Of a DNA stretch of 64,000 nt, positions 42,887 through 51,491 are shown one piece after another. The DNA is from Streptomyces dangxiongensis (GTDB lineage Bacteria > Actinomycetota > Actinomycetes > Streptomycetales > Streptomycetaceae), in the NCBI RefSeq assembly GCF_003675325.1, contig NZ_CP033073.1:3534001-3598000 (forward strand), given 5' to 3'. The first letter of the stretch is position 1. Each line of letters starts with the position of its first letter. The notes beneath the pieces are model-generated. The model had not been told where the DNA came from and did no database searches. It was given only the letters and a program-made list of their open reading frames with translations. Made by a program: the position numbers and the translations under genes.

Positions 42887-43627
42887 CTACTTGGTGGCGA
42901 CGACGTAGACGCTGCCCCAGCGGCGCTTCGGGTTGGCCATGGCGGGGTCGAAGGTCCAGGGCTCGACGGTGGTGAAGCCAGCCTCAGTGAAGAGCTGGAT
43001 GAGCTTCTCGTGGTCGTAGGCCCACAAGTGCGGGGTGTACGTGGGGTCGTCGTCCTGGTCCCGGAAGACGAGGTTGATGAGGTCGAGGCAGGTGTTGATG
43101 TGCCCACGGCAGTCGCGCTTGGCGTACCAGCGTTCGATCATCTCGTCGGACGCATCCAGGGGGCCAGGGTACTGGTTCAGGGCAAAGGCGGCGTCGGGGA
43201 CGCCGGTGATGATCCGGCCGCCCGGCACGAGGACGCGGTGGGCTTCGCGTACGTAGTGCTTGGCCGAGCGCGGGTAGTCGATGTGCTCCAGGAAGTGCTC
43301 GGAGAAGATCTCGTCGGTGCTGGCGTCCTGGAGAGGGACGCCCTCGCGGATGTCCCAGAGGAGGTCGGCCGGCGGGACGAGGTCGATGTTGAAGAAGCCG
43401 TCGATGCGGTGGGCCCCGCCGCCGATCTGGACCTTGGCGGGCTTGTCGTCGATCCGGCCGTTGGGCCAGGCGCGGCGGCTGGCGTGGTGGTAGCGGTGGA
43501 GCTCGATCTCCTTGGCGGCGGCCCGGAGGGCGCGGGCGAGGCCGTGGCTGGTGGCGGGGTCGGCGAGGACGGAGGCGATCTGCTCGCCGAGGAGGTCGAC
43601 GGAGGGCATGCCGGAGGGACTCATCAC
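42887..43627 (-). CDS. SAM-dependent methyltransferase, type 11-like
   Basis: This 246-aa protein has AKVQIGGGAHRIDGFFNIDL (motif I in the GGGxxxxGFxNID form), LWDIREGVPLQDASTDEIFS, EHFLEHIDYPRSAKHYVREA (FLEHI, the catalytic-side motif) and REAHRVLVPGGRIITGVPDA (motif III). This pattern is common in methyltransferases of glycan and secondary-metabolite modification. The target is unknown. It lies 60 bp after the gene for the 464-aa unknown protein. Confidence 0.82.
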   Translation of the reverse strand: MMSPSGMPSVDLLGEQIASVLADPATSHGLARALRAAAKEIELHRYHHASRRAWPNGRIDDKPAKVQIGGGAHRIDGFFNIDLVPPADLLWDIREGVPLQDASTDEIFSEHFLEHIDYPRSAKHYVREAHRVLVPGGRIITGVPDAAFALNQYPGPLDASDEMIERWYAKRDCRGHINTCLDLINLVFRDQDDDPTYTPHLWAYDHEKLIQLFTEAGFTTVEPWTFDPAMANPKRRWGSVYVVATK

Positions 43628-43687
43628 GGATCTCCTGCGTGTGAGGTTGCTCGGGGTGAGGTGGGCCGCGGATGGTGGCGGCGGTGA

Positions 43688-45082
43688 TCAGGCGGCGCTG
43701 GGCGCGGGGGCGGTCCACTGGTTGTTGCGCATGAGGGTGTACTTGATGTCCACCAGCCGCGGGGCGATGGTCAGCGAGAGCTCCTCGGCCGGGTGGAGGT
43801 GGCCGGCATCGTCTTGCTCGGCGCGCCAGGCGCGGTAGTCGAGGTTGGGGTAGGCCGGGTTGATGCCGATCTCGCCCTTGGGCATCGTGCCGTTGAACGG
43901 GGCAACGATGTCCATGTGGTTCCAGTAGTTCCAGGCTTGCAGCGCCTTGTGCTGGTCGAAGTAGAAGTAGAAGTCCGGATAGCGGCCGAAGGTGCGCAGT
44001 TCCCGGTGGATCAGGTGGCCCAGCAGCGGTCCGAGCTGGGTGGCCAGGGAGTCGAACTCCCAGCGCGTGTGGTGCCAGGCTTCGGGGGCGTCGCCAGGCG
44101 CGAAGAGGCGGGCGGCGACGAGGTAGCTGATCCGCTCGACCAGGTACGCACTCGCGTGGCTGGTGTCGATGGTCGGATCCACTCGGTGGATGAGCGCGGC
44201 AAGCTGCTTCGGACGGGGACGGAACCTCGCCAGGTCGAACTTGCCGGCCATGGCGGGGAAGGAGGCGAACAGCATCTCCTTGTACAGCCAGTTGTTCAGC
44301 TCGCCGAGCTCGGCCAGGCGTCGGGTGTGGTGAGACGCCGAGTGGAGCATCAGGTACTCGGCGACCGCTTCGAAGTACAGGTAGCCCAGGATCGGCAGGC
44401 GGGGGATCGTCTCGTCGAGCAGCTTGAGGAACGGCTCGGCGTCGACCCGGGTGCCCTGGTAGGCGACAGCGGCAGCGGTGGCGAGGAACGCGGCCGAGTT
44501 CTTGACCCGGCTGACGACGGACTCGCGCAGCTGGTGCCGTTCGCTCTTGCTCAGCAGGTATTCGAGGTGGCTGTAGATCTGCAGGTGGATGAGGCCCAGC
44601 CGCAGGTAGTCCACGCCGGCGAGACCGCGATACGCCTGCGGCGGGGTGTCGATCTCGAAGATCAGCGGGGTGGGGACTCGGTCGGTGACGCCGAGCTTGG
44701 CCAGGAAGGTCGGCGCTTCCTTGGTCAGGACGTAGGCGCCGAGGTTGTGCATGCGGAAGCCCCGGTCGGTCGCGGTGAGCGGCGCGCAGTAGATGCTTCC
44801 GACGAGGCAGCCGCCCGACGGGTAGAGCACTCCCTGCTGGCTGATCTCCTCCAGGGCATGGGTGACGTGCAGCAGGTGCAGCTTGCCGTTTCCGCTCAGT
44901 GCCTCGAAGAGGGCGTTCCGCCGCAGCAGGTGGCCGTTCGGGGTGTCCTCGGCGAGCCGTCGGTTCCAGCCCGCGGCCTGGGTGGCGAGCGGGTCGGTGT
45001 GGTCGGCGGGGCTGGGGATGAGGGTGGAGTCGAAGAAGGCGTGGGCATCGGCCCACAGGTGGTACGCGTCGAGGAAGTCCAT
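43688..45082 (-). CDS. Uncharacterised 464-aa soluble protein
   Basis: I do not recognise this family. The protein is globular, without signal peptide or membrane segments, and mostly helical. Notable stretches: FLDAYHLWADAHAFFDSTLI at the N-terminus, GHLLRRNALFEALSGNGKLH, PSGGCLVGSIYCAPLTA, ADYLRLGLIHLQIYSHLEYL-like helices and FGRYPDFYFYFDQHKALQAW near the C-terminus. Many conserved-looking His and aromatic residues (HHTRR, HRVDPTIDTSH, HTRWEFD) would fit an enzyme. It starts 3 bp upstream of the HD gene's stop context and is followed by the methyltransferase, so it is part of the accessory operon. Confidence 0.7.
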   Translation of the reverse strand: MDFLDAYHLWADAHAFFDSTLIPSPADHTDPLATQAAGWNRRLAEDTPNGHLLRRNALFEALSGNGKLHLLHVTHALEEISQQGVLYPSGGCLVGSIYCAPLTATDRGFRMHNLGAYVLTKEAPTFLAKLGVTDRVPTPLIFEIDTPPQAYRGLAGVDYLRLGLIHLQIYSHLEYLLSKSERHQLRESVVSRVKNSAAFLATAAAVAYQGTRVDAEPFLKLLDETIPRLPILGYLYFEAVAEYLMLHSASHHTRRLAELGELNNWLYKEMLFASFPAMAGKFDLARFRPRPKQLAALIHRVDPTIDTSHASAYLVERISYLVAARLFAPGDAPEAWHHTRWEFDSLATQLGPLLGHLIHRELRTFGRYPDFYFYFDQHKALQAWNYWNHMDIVAPFNGTMPKGEIGINPAYPNLDYRAWRAEQDDAGHLHPAEELSLTIAPRLVDIKYTLMRNNQWTAPAPSAA

Positions 45083-45084
45083 CG

Positions 45085-45849
45085 TCAGACCAGGCCCTTT
45101 TCGGCGAGCGCGTAGCGGACGGCCTCGGTGCCGCTGGCCCCGGCGAGGTGGGCACGCTCTGAGACCAGGACCAGGTCGAAGGCGAGGCCGCGCAGTTGGT
45201 CGAAGGCGGGCTCGCGGACGTACCGGGCGTCCGGCCACCACTTCAGCTTCGGCAGGCGGTAGCGGTCCAGGGCATCGGCGGCCTTGACCACGTCGGTGAT
45301 GCGCTCGGCCCGGGCGTGGTCGATCCTGTCGTCCGCGGTGAACGCCTCGTACGGGACGTCATGCAGGCGGACGGCGGTGGCCGCCTGCACGATCCGCCGT
45401 GGAGTGGCGGTGAGGCCGAAGTGGCCCCAGACGGTGTCGGCGTTCGCGGCGAGCCAGAGGGCCGCGCGGGCGCCGTGTCCGTGGTCATCCTTGTCATGGC
45501 GCCGCTGGCAGTCGTGGATGGCGGCGGCGAGGATCGCCGTGGCGGTGTCGCCGTCGTCCAAGCCGTTCGCCTCGGCGAGGACGGCGGCGAGCGCCGCCGC
45601 CCTCATGGCGTGCCTGACGCCGTGGAGCGAGGTGTGCAGGCGGGGGTCGGCCCACCATCGGGTGGGCAGCCCGCCCTGCGCGAGCAGCTCCTTCGACTGC
45701 GGGCGCAAGGCCGGCTGTGGCGTCGGTGGGAGGCTGGGCCTGTTGTCACTGATCCACGCGATGGTGGCGTGGTCCATGTGCTGGTGGAGCGGAAGCTGCC
45801 CTCGGGCAGCCAGGTCGATCAGACTTGCGGTCAACGGGGTCGTGCTCAT
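45085..45849 (-). CDS. HD-domain phosphohydrolase
   Basis: The 254-aa protein carries the HD motif pattern: HTSLHGVRHAMRAAALAAVL (first His), AAAIHDCQRRHDKDDHGHGA (HD pair plus a following His cluster), and a distal VVKAADALDRYRLPKL (Asp). These are the metal ligands of HD phosphohydrolases, acting on nucleotides or cyclic dinucleotides. The final segment is SERAHLAGASGTEAVRYALA. Its neighbours CYTH, NDP kinase and Nudix all handle nucleotide phosphates. Specificity not visible. Confidence 0.82.
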   Translation of the reverse strand: MSTTPLTASLIDLAARGQLPLHQHMDHATIAWISDNRPSLPPTPQPALRPQSKELLAQGGLPTRWWADPRLHTSLHGVRHAMRAAALAAVLAEANGLDDGDTATAILAAAIHDCQRRHDKDDHGHGARAALWLAANADTVWGHFGLTATPRRIVQAATAVRLHDVPYEAFTADDRIDHARAERITDVVKAADALDRYRLPKLKWWPDARYVREPAFDQLRGLAFDLVLVSERAHLAGASGTEAVRYALAEKGLV

Positions 45850-45888
45850 TCGTGCCCACCCCCTTGGTGGTCTCCGCGGTGATGTCCC

Positions 45889-46473
45889 TTACCGGATCGG
45901 CGCGGCCTGCTGCTCGCGCTCCTTGCGCGCCTTCTCGGCGGCCTCGAAGGCTGCGGTGAACTCGGCCAGCTCCTGCTCCGTCATCAGGGTCACGCCCAGC
46001 CGCATGGCGATGTCCGTGATCCTGGCCTCCGCCTCGGCGCGGGCGGCGTCCGAGGCGCGGTCCTCCAGCAGGACCTCGAACTCGGCGTGGTAGCCCCACG
46101 CCTCACTCCACTTGACCGCGATCTCGACGCCGTCGAAGCGGAAGTTGTGACGGAAGTTGAACGCCTCGTGCATCGCTGTCTCGAACCCGAGGGCGTTGAA
46201 CACCTTCACCGCGGCAGGAACGTCGGCGGGGGCGATGGCGAACTCGGTCTCCGCGAAGGCGGCGCCCTGCCCGATCTTGCTCCCCTTGAGGGTGATCTTG
46301 GCAGTGCCGGCAGCGGTGTTGTCGGTGACCTTCAGGAGCTGGTCGGAGAGCACGTAGAAGTAGATGTGCTTGTCATCGGGGCCCAGATCCTCCCCGTCCG
46401 CCTTCAGGCGGGTGACGAGCTGGTCGTGGACCTCCTTGGCGAAGCGGGCACGCATTTCGATCTCGACGGCCAC
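45889..46473 (-). CDS. CYTH-fold protein (class IV adenylyl cyclase/triphosphatase-like)
   Basis: The product, about 194 aa, begins AVEIEMRARFAKEVHDQLVT, giving the N-terminal ExExR form of the CYTH ExExK motif that binds Mg2+ and triphosphate. It continues with IYFYVLSDQLLKVTDN, GTAKITLKGSKIGQGAAFAE, GVEIAVKWSEAWGYHAEFEV and LLEDRASDAARAEAEARI. CYTH enzymes make cAMP or hydrolyse triphosphate substrates. GTG 46473 has GGAGG 10 nt upstream. A perfect terminator-like hairpin stands just upstream at 46579-46616, so the gene probably has its own promoter. Confidence 0.8.
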   Translation of the reverse strand: MAVEIEMRARFAKEVHDQLVTRLKADGEDLGPDDKHIYFYVLSDQLLKVTDNTAAGTAKITLKGSKIGQGAAFAETEFAIAPADVPAAVKVFNALGFETAMHEAFNFRHNFRFDGVEIAVKWSEAWGYHAEFEVLLEDRASDAARAEAEARITDIAMRLGVTLMTEQELAEFTAAFEAAEKARKEREQQAAPIR

Positions 46474-46578
46474 GGGGCTGCTGCCTCCTCGTTTCAGGCA
46501 TGGCGAAGCCAGCCGGACCCTGCCGTGCGGGGGCCTGTCCGGTTGGGCGATCGCTATGGGGATTGGTGATCGAGCGCG

Positions 46579-46616
46579 GGGTGATGCGGCCGATGCGGGT
46601 GCCAGCCGCATCACCC
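46579..46616. terminator. Perfect 12-bp hairpin
   Basis: GGGTGATGCGGC (46579-46590) pairs with GCCGCATCACCC (46605-46616) across a 14-nt loop. It follows the 99-aa gene (stop at 46634) and precedes the CYTH gene, so it may end the ndk transcript. Confidence 0.65.
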
Positions 46617-46633
46617 ACGTGGATTTGTGGGTG

Positions 46634-46933
46634 TCAGTCGAGGGTGCCGAAGCGCTCCTGGACGACTCCCGAGTGCAGGTAGGTCGGCAGCTGGACGCCT
46701 CCCACCGACGTGCGGCCGGTGGCGACCTGCTCCTCCGTCTCGCTGGGGAAGCCCTCCAGCAGACGCAGGCACTGCTGGGCCCACTCACGCGACGCGCGCC
46801 AGTCGCCCAGGTCGCGGTGGCGCACTGCCAGGGCGTACGCGGTCTCGGTGGCCGCCCACCGGTCGGTCGCCAGCTCGCGCTGGAAGATCGACTCCAGTTC
46901 GTCGGTGGAGGCCAGGCGGGTCGGGTTGGTCAT
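46634..46933 (-). CDS. Hypothetical 99-aa protein
   Basis: Small helical protein: STDELESIFQRELATDRWAA, YALAVRHRDLGDWRASREWA and QCLRLLEGFPSETEEQVATG, resembling one or two TPR-like helical hairpins. AGAGGG lies 5 nt before ATG 46933. It lies 80 bp downstream of ndk in the same direction. No function can be given. Confidence 0.65.
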   Translation of the reverse strand: MTNPTRLASTDELESIFQRELATDRWAATETAYALAVRHRDLGDWRASREWAQQCLRLLEGFPSETEEQVATGRTSVGGVQLPTYLHSGVVQERFGTLD

Positions 46934-47013
46934 GGTGCCCTCTCGGATCAGACGGTCGTGCCCCAGTGGTGATCAACGCTCCGGCGTCCCCGCGGTGACG
47001 CCGTGACCCGCTG

Positions 47014-47523
47014 CTAGTACGTGTAGATCTCGGCCAGCGTCTTGTAGTCCTGCAGCTCGTCCTTGTCGAACCACAGCTCCACCTCCTGCTTGGCCTCCTC
47101 CGCGTTGCCGGAGGCGTGCACGAGGTTCGCGACTGCCTTGCCCGAGGCGATGCTGGCCGCGGCACTGTAGTGCGAGAAGTCCCCCCGCACGGTGCCGGCC
47201 GGGGCCTGGTTCGGGTAGGTGCTGCCGACGATCTTGCGCACCGTGGCGATGGCGTCGAAGCCCTCCAGCACCAGGGCGATGACCGGCCCCTGCTGCATGA
47301 ACGTCGCCGTGAGGTTGTAGACCTCCGACCCCAGCCGCTCCTCCAGGTCGAAGTAGTGCCGGCGGGTGAACTCCTCGTCCATCCACCTCATCTTGGTGCC
47401 GACGATCTTCAGTGCGGCGTCCTCGAATCGAGCGATGATCCTTCCTGCCAGGCCACGCGCCAGCGCATCGGGCTTGAGCAGGACGAGCGTGCGCTCGACA
47501 GTGTGTGCCTGAACCTCGGCCAT
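47014..47523 (-). CDS. ndk: Nucleoside-diphosphate kinase
   Basis: The 169-aa protein has ERTLVLLKPDALARGLAGRI (N-terminal strand), EFTRRHYFDLEERLGSEVYN, and the active-site His in KAVANLVHASGNAEEAKQEV, matching the NDK signature NxxHGSD in the form NLVHASGN (Asp replaced by Asn). NDP kinase equilibrates nucleoside di- and triphosphates. It is longer than the housekeeping enzyme (about 137 aa) through an insertion between residues 45 and 75, so it is likely a second, island-borne copy. Confidence 0.88.
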   Translation of the reverse strand: MAEVQAHTVERTLVLLKPDALARGLAGRIIARFEDAALKIVGTKMRWMDEEFTRRHYFDLEERLGSEVYNLTATFMQQGPVIALVLEGFDAIATVRKIVGSTYPNQAPAGTVRGDFSHYSAAASIASGKAVANLVHASGNAEEAKQEVELWFDKDELQDYKTLAEIYTY

Positions 47524-47931
47524 TGACTCCCTTTCGCCTTGCTAGGAACCGAACATGACGGATAATCAGCCGTCATCTGCTGAGGTTACCGGCGCTGGCA
47601 GGGCGGTTCGGGCATGCGGGCAACGCCCTGGACGGACGAACGCCAACCAAGGTGCCGCAGACCAGCCGATCGAGAGGCCCGATTCGGCCAACTTCCCTGT
47701 CTCTGCTATCCGCTGGGGGTACGCACCTAGAATCTCCTTGTGGTCGTCTGGCGCTTTCGCGCTCCTTACGCGCCTCCCAGGGACTGAGCCCTCGGCGGGT
47801 GATTCCTTGGCCCCTGGTGACTCCGATTCTTCCGGGGCTCTTCTCGCGCGACCATGAAGTGCCGGTGCAGTGGGAGTGCACTTTCGGCGCGCGGGTTCCT
47901 GCACCGGAGCGGCGACGAGGGGGGCAGTCTT
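47524..47931. promoter_or_regulatory. Divergent promoter region between ndk and HTH-Nudix genes
   Basis: There is no supported gene in 408 bp. It separates the minus-strand accessory block from the plus-strand Nudix pair, so it must hold both promoters. No clear repeats are seen. Confidence 0.4.
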
Positions 47932-48591
47932 GTGGACGTGATCGAGCGCTGGAGCGGCCGTTACGCCTGCCTACTGCAGTCCGCCCTACGGCTCGGCAAC
48001 GAACAATTCGCCGCGCACTTGGGTATCGCCGTGAGGACCGTGGCCGCCTGGCACTCCGACGCGTCCGTCGTGCCCCGCAGAGAGATGCAGCAGCTCCTTG
48101 ACACGGCCCATGAGCAGGCCCCTGAGGCTGCGCGACAGCGCTTCGCGCTCCTGCTGGCGAAGGAACGGGCCCCGGCGGACTCGACCCCGCCGGGTGCGCA
48201 GGCGCTGCGGGTGGCCATCGCGGTGGTCGTCCGCGACAGCGATGTCCTGCTGGTGTGTCGGCGGGATGACGACGCTGCCGGAATCAGGTGGCAGTTCCCG
48301 GCGGGGGTCATCAAGCCAGGTGGCAAGGCGGAGATCACCACCGTGCGGGAGACTTTGGACGAGACGGGTATTCACTGCGCGGTCCGACAGCAGCTCGGGA
48401 ACCGGCTCCACCCGGTGACCGGTGTGCTGTGCGAGTACTTCCTGTGCGAGTACCTGGCCGGCGAGGCCACCAACAGCGACGCAGTCGAGAACATCGACGT
48501 CATGTGGGTCCCCAGAAACTCGGTGCCCCGTTTCATCCCCGTCGATACGATCTTTCCACCCATCCTGGCCGTCCTGGAGGAGCAGACGTGA
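47932..48591 (+). CDS. HTH-Nudix fusion protein
   Basis: The first 75 residues of this 219-aa protein form a helix-turn-helix-like unit (LRLGNEQFAAHLGIAVRTVA AW). The rest is a Nudix hydrolase fold with the box GVIKPGGKAEITTVRETLDE then TGIH. The canonical Gx5Ex7REUxEExGU is changed at the first Glu (Gly instead), while RETLDETGI remains. GTG 47932, preceded by GAGGGGGG, removes an unlikely N-terminal extension. Such HTH/Nudix fusions can be regulators sensing a nucleotide derivative (as NrtR does). The gene overlaps the next by 4 bp. Confidence 0.75.
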   Translation: MDVIERWSGRYACLLQSALRLGNEQFAAHLGIAVRTVAAWHSDASVVPRREMQQLLDTAHEQAPEAARQRFALLLAKERAPADSTPPGAQALRVAIAVVVRDSDVLLVCRRDDDAAGIRWQFPAGVIKPGGKAEITTVRETLDETGIHCAVRQQLGNRLHPVTGVLCEYFLCEYLAGEATNSDAVENIDVMWVPRNSVPRFIPVDTIFPPILAVLEEQT

Positions 48592-49001
48592 CGCAGCAGA
48601 ACACGGACGAGCGGCCGGGCATCGCCGCTGCCATCGTCGTGAACGAGGGGCGTGTGCTGATGGTGCGCCGCCGGGTCAGCGAGGGACAGCTCTCCTGGCA
48701 GTTCCCGGCCGGAGAGGTCGAGCCCGGCGAGGCCCGCGAGGACGCCGCCGTGCGGGAGACCCGGGAGGAGACCGGGCTGACTGTGACGGCCGTGAAGCTG
48801 CTCGGCGAGCGCGTCCACCCGAAGACGGGTCGGCTGATGTCGTACACCGCTTGCGAAGTGTTGGGCGGTACGGCGCACGTCGCGGACACCGAGGAGCTGG
48901 CCGAACTGGCTTGGGTCGCCCACGGCGAGATCCCGCAGTACGTGCCGTACGGGCTGTTCGAGCCGGTACAGGAGTACCTGGACGCGGCCCTCATCTCCTG
49001 A
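48588..49001 (+). CDS. Nudix hydrolase
   Basis: The 137-aa enzyme has a perfect Nudix box, GEVEPGEAREDAAVRETREE followed by TGL, so it should hydrolyse a nucleoside diphosphate derivative with Mg2+. It begins with GIAAAIVVNEGRVLMVRRRV and ends VPYGLFEPVQEYLD. GTG 48588 overlaps the fusion gene's stop. Substrate unknown; the pair may be sensor plus enzyme. Confidence 0.88.
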   Translation: MTQQNTDERPGIAAAIVVNEGRVLMVRRRVSEGQLSWQFPAGEVEPGEAREDAAVRETREETGLTVTAVKLLGERVHPKTGRLMSYTACEVLGGTAHVADTEELAELAWVAHGEIPQYVPYGLFEPVQEYLDAALIS

Positions 49002-49103
49002 CTGGCCATGGGGACCAGGGGCCATGCCCGTATCGCTGTCCTGGGATATGGCGAAGAGCGCCATGGGTCGCCACGAACCAGTTGATCTCGGAACGGGTCC
49101 ACT

Positions 49104-49628
49104 TCAACCGGTGAGCTTCGCGCGAAGACGTTCGTTCTCCTCTTCCAGGGCCTTAACGCGTCGTTCGAGCTCGGCTCGTGTCGGCTTCTTTGGGGGCGGC
49201 GGAGGCGTGGGTTCTGTTGGTTCCGGTGGCTCGGCGCGCAGTCCAATGGGTTCGAAGGCCACGATCGTTTGCTGGTCTTCCCCGCACTCAGGGCATCGCT
49301 TGCTGTATGCCCCAGCGGAGACGGGGTCGGTGTACGTGTAGTGCGCCTCAATCTCGATGATGTGGCCGCAATACAGCCGGACACGCCATCGCATGATCTC
49401 GTGGTCGGCCTTTTTAAAGGACTGCATCAGTTTGGCGACTTCCTCGAACGCCTGGCGGCGGCGCTCTGCCCTCGCCGGGTCTGCCCGGCATTTGGCGTTG
49501 TCCTCCTCGACCTGAAGCCGAACCGACTCGCTGGTCTCCTCGCTCTGCTTCTGACGGCGGTGGTCCCTGCGGGTGAGTGCGTATTCCTCCAACGGAACTC
49601 CGCTGCTTCGGTATTCGACTTCGCGCAT
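49104..49628 (-). CDS. Hypothetical 174-aa protein with Cys/His site and coiled-coil tail
   Basis: Highly charged N-terminal 60 residues lead to WRVRLYCGHIIEIEAHYTYT and KRCPECGEDQQTIVAFEPIG, giving a CxH..CxxC pattern that could bind zinc. A Pro-rich linker (EPPEPTEPTPPPPPKKPT) and a C-terminal coiled coil (RAELERRVKALEEENERLRA) follow. No family is recognised. Ribosome site weak. It is beside the relaxase. Confidence 0.55.
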   Translation of the reverse strand: MREVEYRSSGVPLEEYALTRRDHRRQKQSEETSESVRLQVEEDNAKCRADPARAERRRQAFEEVAKLMQSFKKADHEIMRWRVRLYCGHIIEIEAHYTYTDPVSAGAYSKRCPECGEDQQTIVAFEPIGLRAEPPEPTEPTPPPPPKKPTRAELERRVKALEEENERLRAKLTG

Positions 49629-49778
49629 GACGGGCAGCGTAGTAACGGCGTACCACGCGGCCGTGGAGGAGAACGGTCTTGGTCCACGATCTTGCGGTTT
49701 CTGAGACGAGATGGCAGGAGAAGCTCATGCGTGACCGCCGGGAGAAGTTTGTGTACCGGCCTCGGGGGGCCAGCCTCC

Positions 49779-51491
49779 TTACAGCCGTGGACGGTTGATC
49801 GGATTCGCGGTTACAGGAGTCGCGGTGGGCTGTGTCGCGTACGCCCCGAGGCCAATCGCATATGCCCGCGTGGTGGTGCGTCGCCGGGCAGCTTCAGCGC
49901 GGGGGTTGGGTGCGGGGTTGCGGCTGGTGTGCTGGATGCGGGTGATCAGCACGCGGGCGGGTTGGCGGGCGGTGGTGAGTTCGCGCTGGGCGGCGGCCTC
50001 CTTAAGGAGCTGGTGGGGTTTGTGGCCGCCGGCCTCGGCGTCGGCCAGGACGGTGGCAAGGGCCGGCCAGGCGGGGTCGGTGAGGACGCGGTCAGCGTGG
50101 TCGGGAATGGCGGCGCGGACGTCGTGGGCGAGGGTCCTGCGGGCCTGGTCGCTCGGCTGACGGACAGCGAGGCTGCCGAGGACTGGCACGAGGGCGTGGT
50201 CGGCCGCAGCCCTGAGGTGGTAAAGGGTCTGGCGGGCGGCTTCGAGCTGGTGTGCGTGGCCCTTCGCCTCGTGCCAGCGGGCGGCGACGATCGTGGCCCA
50301 GACGAGGGCGGAGAGCAGGGCGGCCAGGGCGCTGCCGTCGGGGCCGGTGGCGGTGTGAGCGATGTCGCGGGCCGCTTTGCGCAGGGTGTGGGCGGCCTGG
50401 TTCTCGGCGCGGATCTGGGAGCGCTGGGCGCGGGCGAACGCTCGTGATGCTGCTCGTAGTTCGGCGTGGAAGTCGGCAGGGGCTTTCTGGGCGGTGGCTT
50501 CGATGAGTTCGCCGAGCGCGGTGATGTGGGCCTGGGCGTGGGTGTCGTCGGTCATGCCGGTGTGGAGGGTGTCGAGGACGTCGGTGGCCTGGTGCCAGGG
50601 GGTGGCAGGTTGGTCGCGGCGGGCGGTGGGGTGTTCCTCCGGCGCGGTGGATTCGAGGCGGGCCTTGAGCTTGGGGAGGGTGAGGTCGGGGGCGATCTTT
50701 CCGCCGGGGTGGAAGATCTGTTCGCCGTCCTTGTTGAGGTCGCCGGGGCGGCCGACGGCATAGCCGAGGAGGTCTCCGGACGGTCCGCGGCGCGCTTTGA
50801 CCGCGATGCCGTCGGCCTGGAGATAGGCGAGGAGTTCCTCGGCGCTGCTGGCGTGGGGGATGGCGGCGCGGATGCGGTCCTGGAGCCATGCGCGGCTGGT
50901 CTGTTCCCAGCCGAGGCGCTGGGCCTTGTGCATCTCGGCCTGGGTGGGGCGGCGTCCGGCAGTGCGGTCGCCCTTCTTCAGCTGGCGCAGGCCGTAGTCC
51001 TTCTCGATCTGGCGGCAGGCGTCGCCGACGCGGATGCCGCTGTCGTGGAGCTTTGGGCGGCGGCCGTCTTCACGGACGGTGGTGGCGAGGATGTGGATGT
51101 GGTCGTCGGCGTGGCGTACGGCGATCCAGCGGCAGGCCAGGTCGTCTTCATGCGGGGCGATGCCGGCGGCTTCGACGATGCGTTCGGCGATCTCGGCCCA
51201 CTCGGCGTCGGAGAGGTAGCGATCCTCGGGAGCCGTGCGGACAGGGCAGTGCCAGACGTGCTCGGTGACCTGCCTGCCGAATTCGCTGTTCCGAAGCTGA
51301 ACGGGCGCGTCGAGGTGGCGGGCGAGTTGGGTGAGGGTGGTGTCCTGGTCGCGGCCGGGGTCGGGCATGCCGAGCATGGCGAAGCCGGCGACGATGTGCG
51401 GGTCGGTGTGCTCGTCGCGCCTGCCGGGGCCGTAGAGGTAGGCAAGCAGGCCACGGGTGTTGGACCCAGCCGGTTTGATGGCGGCGATCAC
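49779..51491 (-). CDS. Relaxase/mobilization nuclease, MobA/VirD2-like
   Basis: The 570-aa protein begins VIAAIKPAGSNTRGLLAYLY (Tyr-containing strand) and has the relaxase histidine motif AVRHADDHIHILATTVREDG (HxxxxHxH). This domain nicks an origin of transfer and stays bound to the DNA 5' end. The C-terminal 300 residues are helical (AQRSQIRAENQAAHTLRKAA). GTG 51491 overlaps the mobC stop by 4 bp. A dedicated relaxase is unusual for classical TraB-type actinomycete elements and points to mobilization of single-stranded DNA. Confidence 0.87.
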   Translation of the reverse strand: MIAAIKPAGSNTRGLLAYLYGPGRRDEHTDPHIVAGFAMLGMPDPGRDQDTTLTQLARHLDAPVQLRNSEFGRQVTEHVWHCPVRTAPEDRYLSDAEWAEIAERIVEAAGIAPHEDDLACRWIAVRHADDHIHILATTVREDGRRPKLHDSGIRVGDACRQIEKDYGLRQLKKGDRTAGRRPTQAEMHKAQRLGWEQTSRAWLQDRIRAAIPHASSAEELLAYLQADGIAVKARRGPSGDLLGYAVGRPGDLNKDGEQIFHPGGKIAPDLTLPKLKARLESTAPEEHPTARRDQPATPWHQATDVLDTLHTGMTDDTHAQAHITALGELIEATAQKAPADFHAELRAASRAFARAQRSQIRAENQAAHTLRKAARDIAHTATGPDGSALAALLSALVWATIVAARWHEAKGHAHQLEAARQTLYHLRAAADHALVPVLGSLAVRQPSDQARRTLAHDVRAAIPDHADRVLTDPAWPALATVLADAEAGGHKPHQLLKEAAAQRELTTARQPARVLITRIQHTSRNPAPNPRAEAARRRTTTRAYAIGLGAYATQPTATPVTANPINRPRL

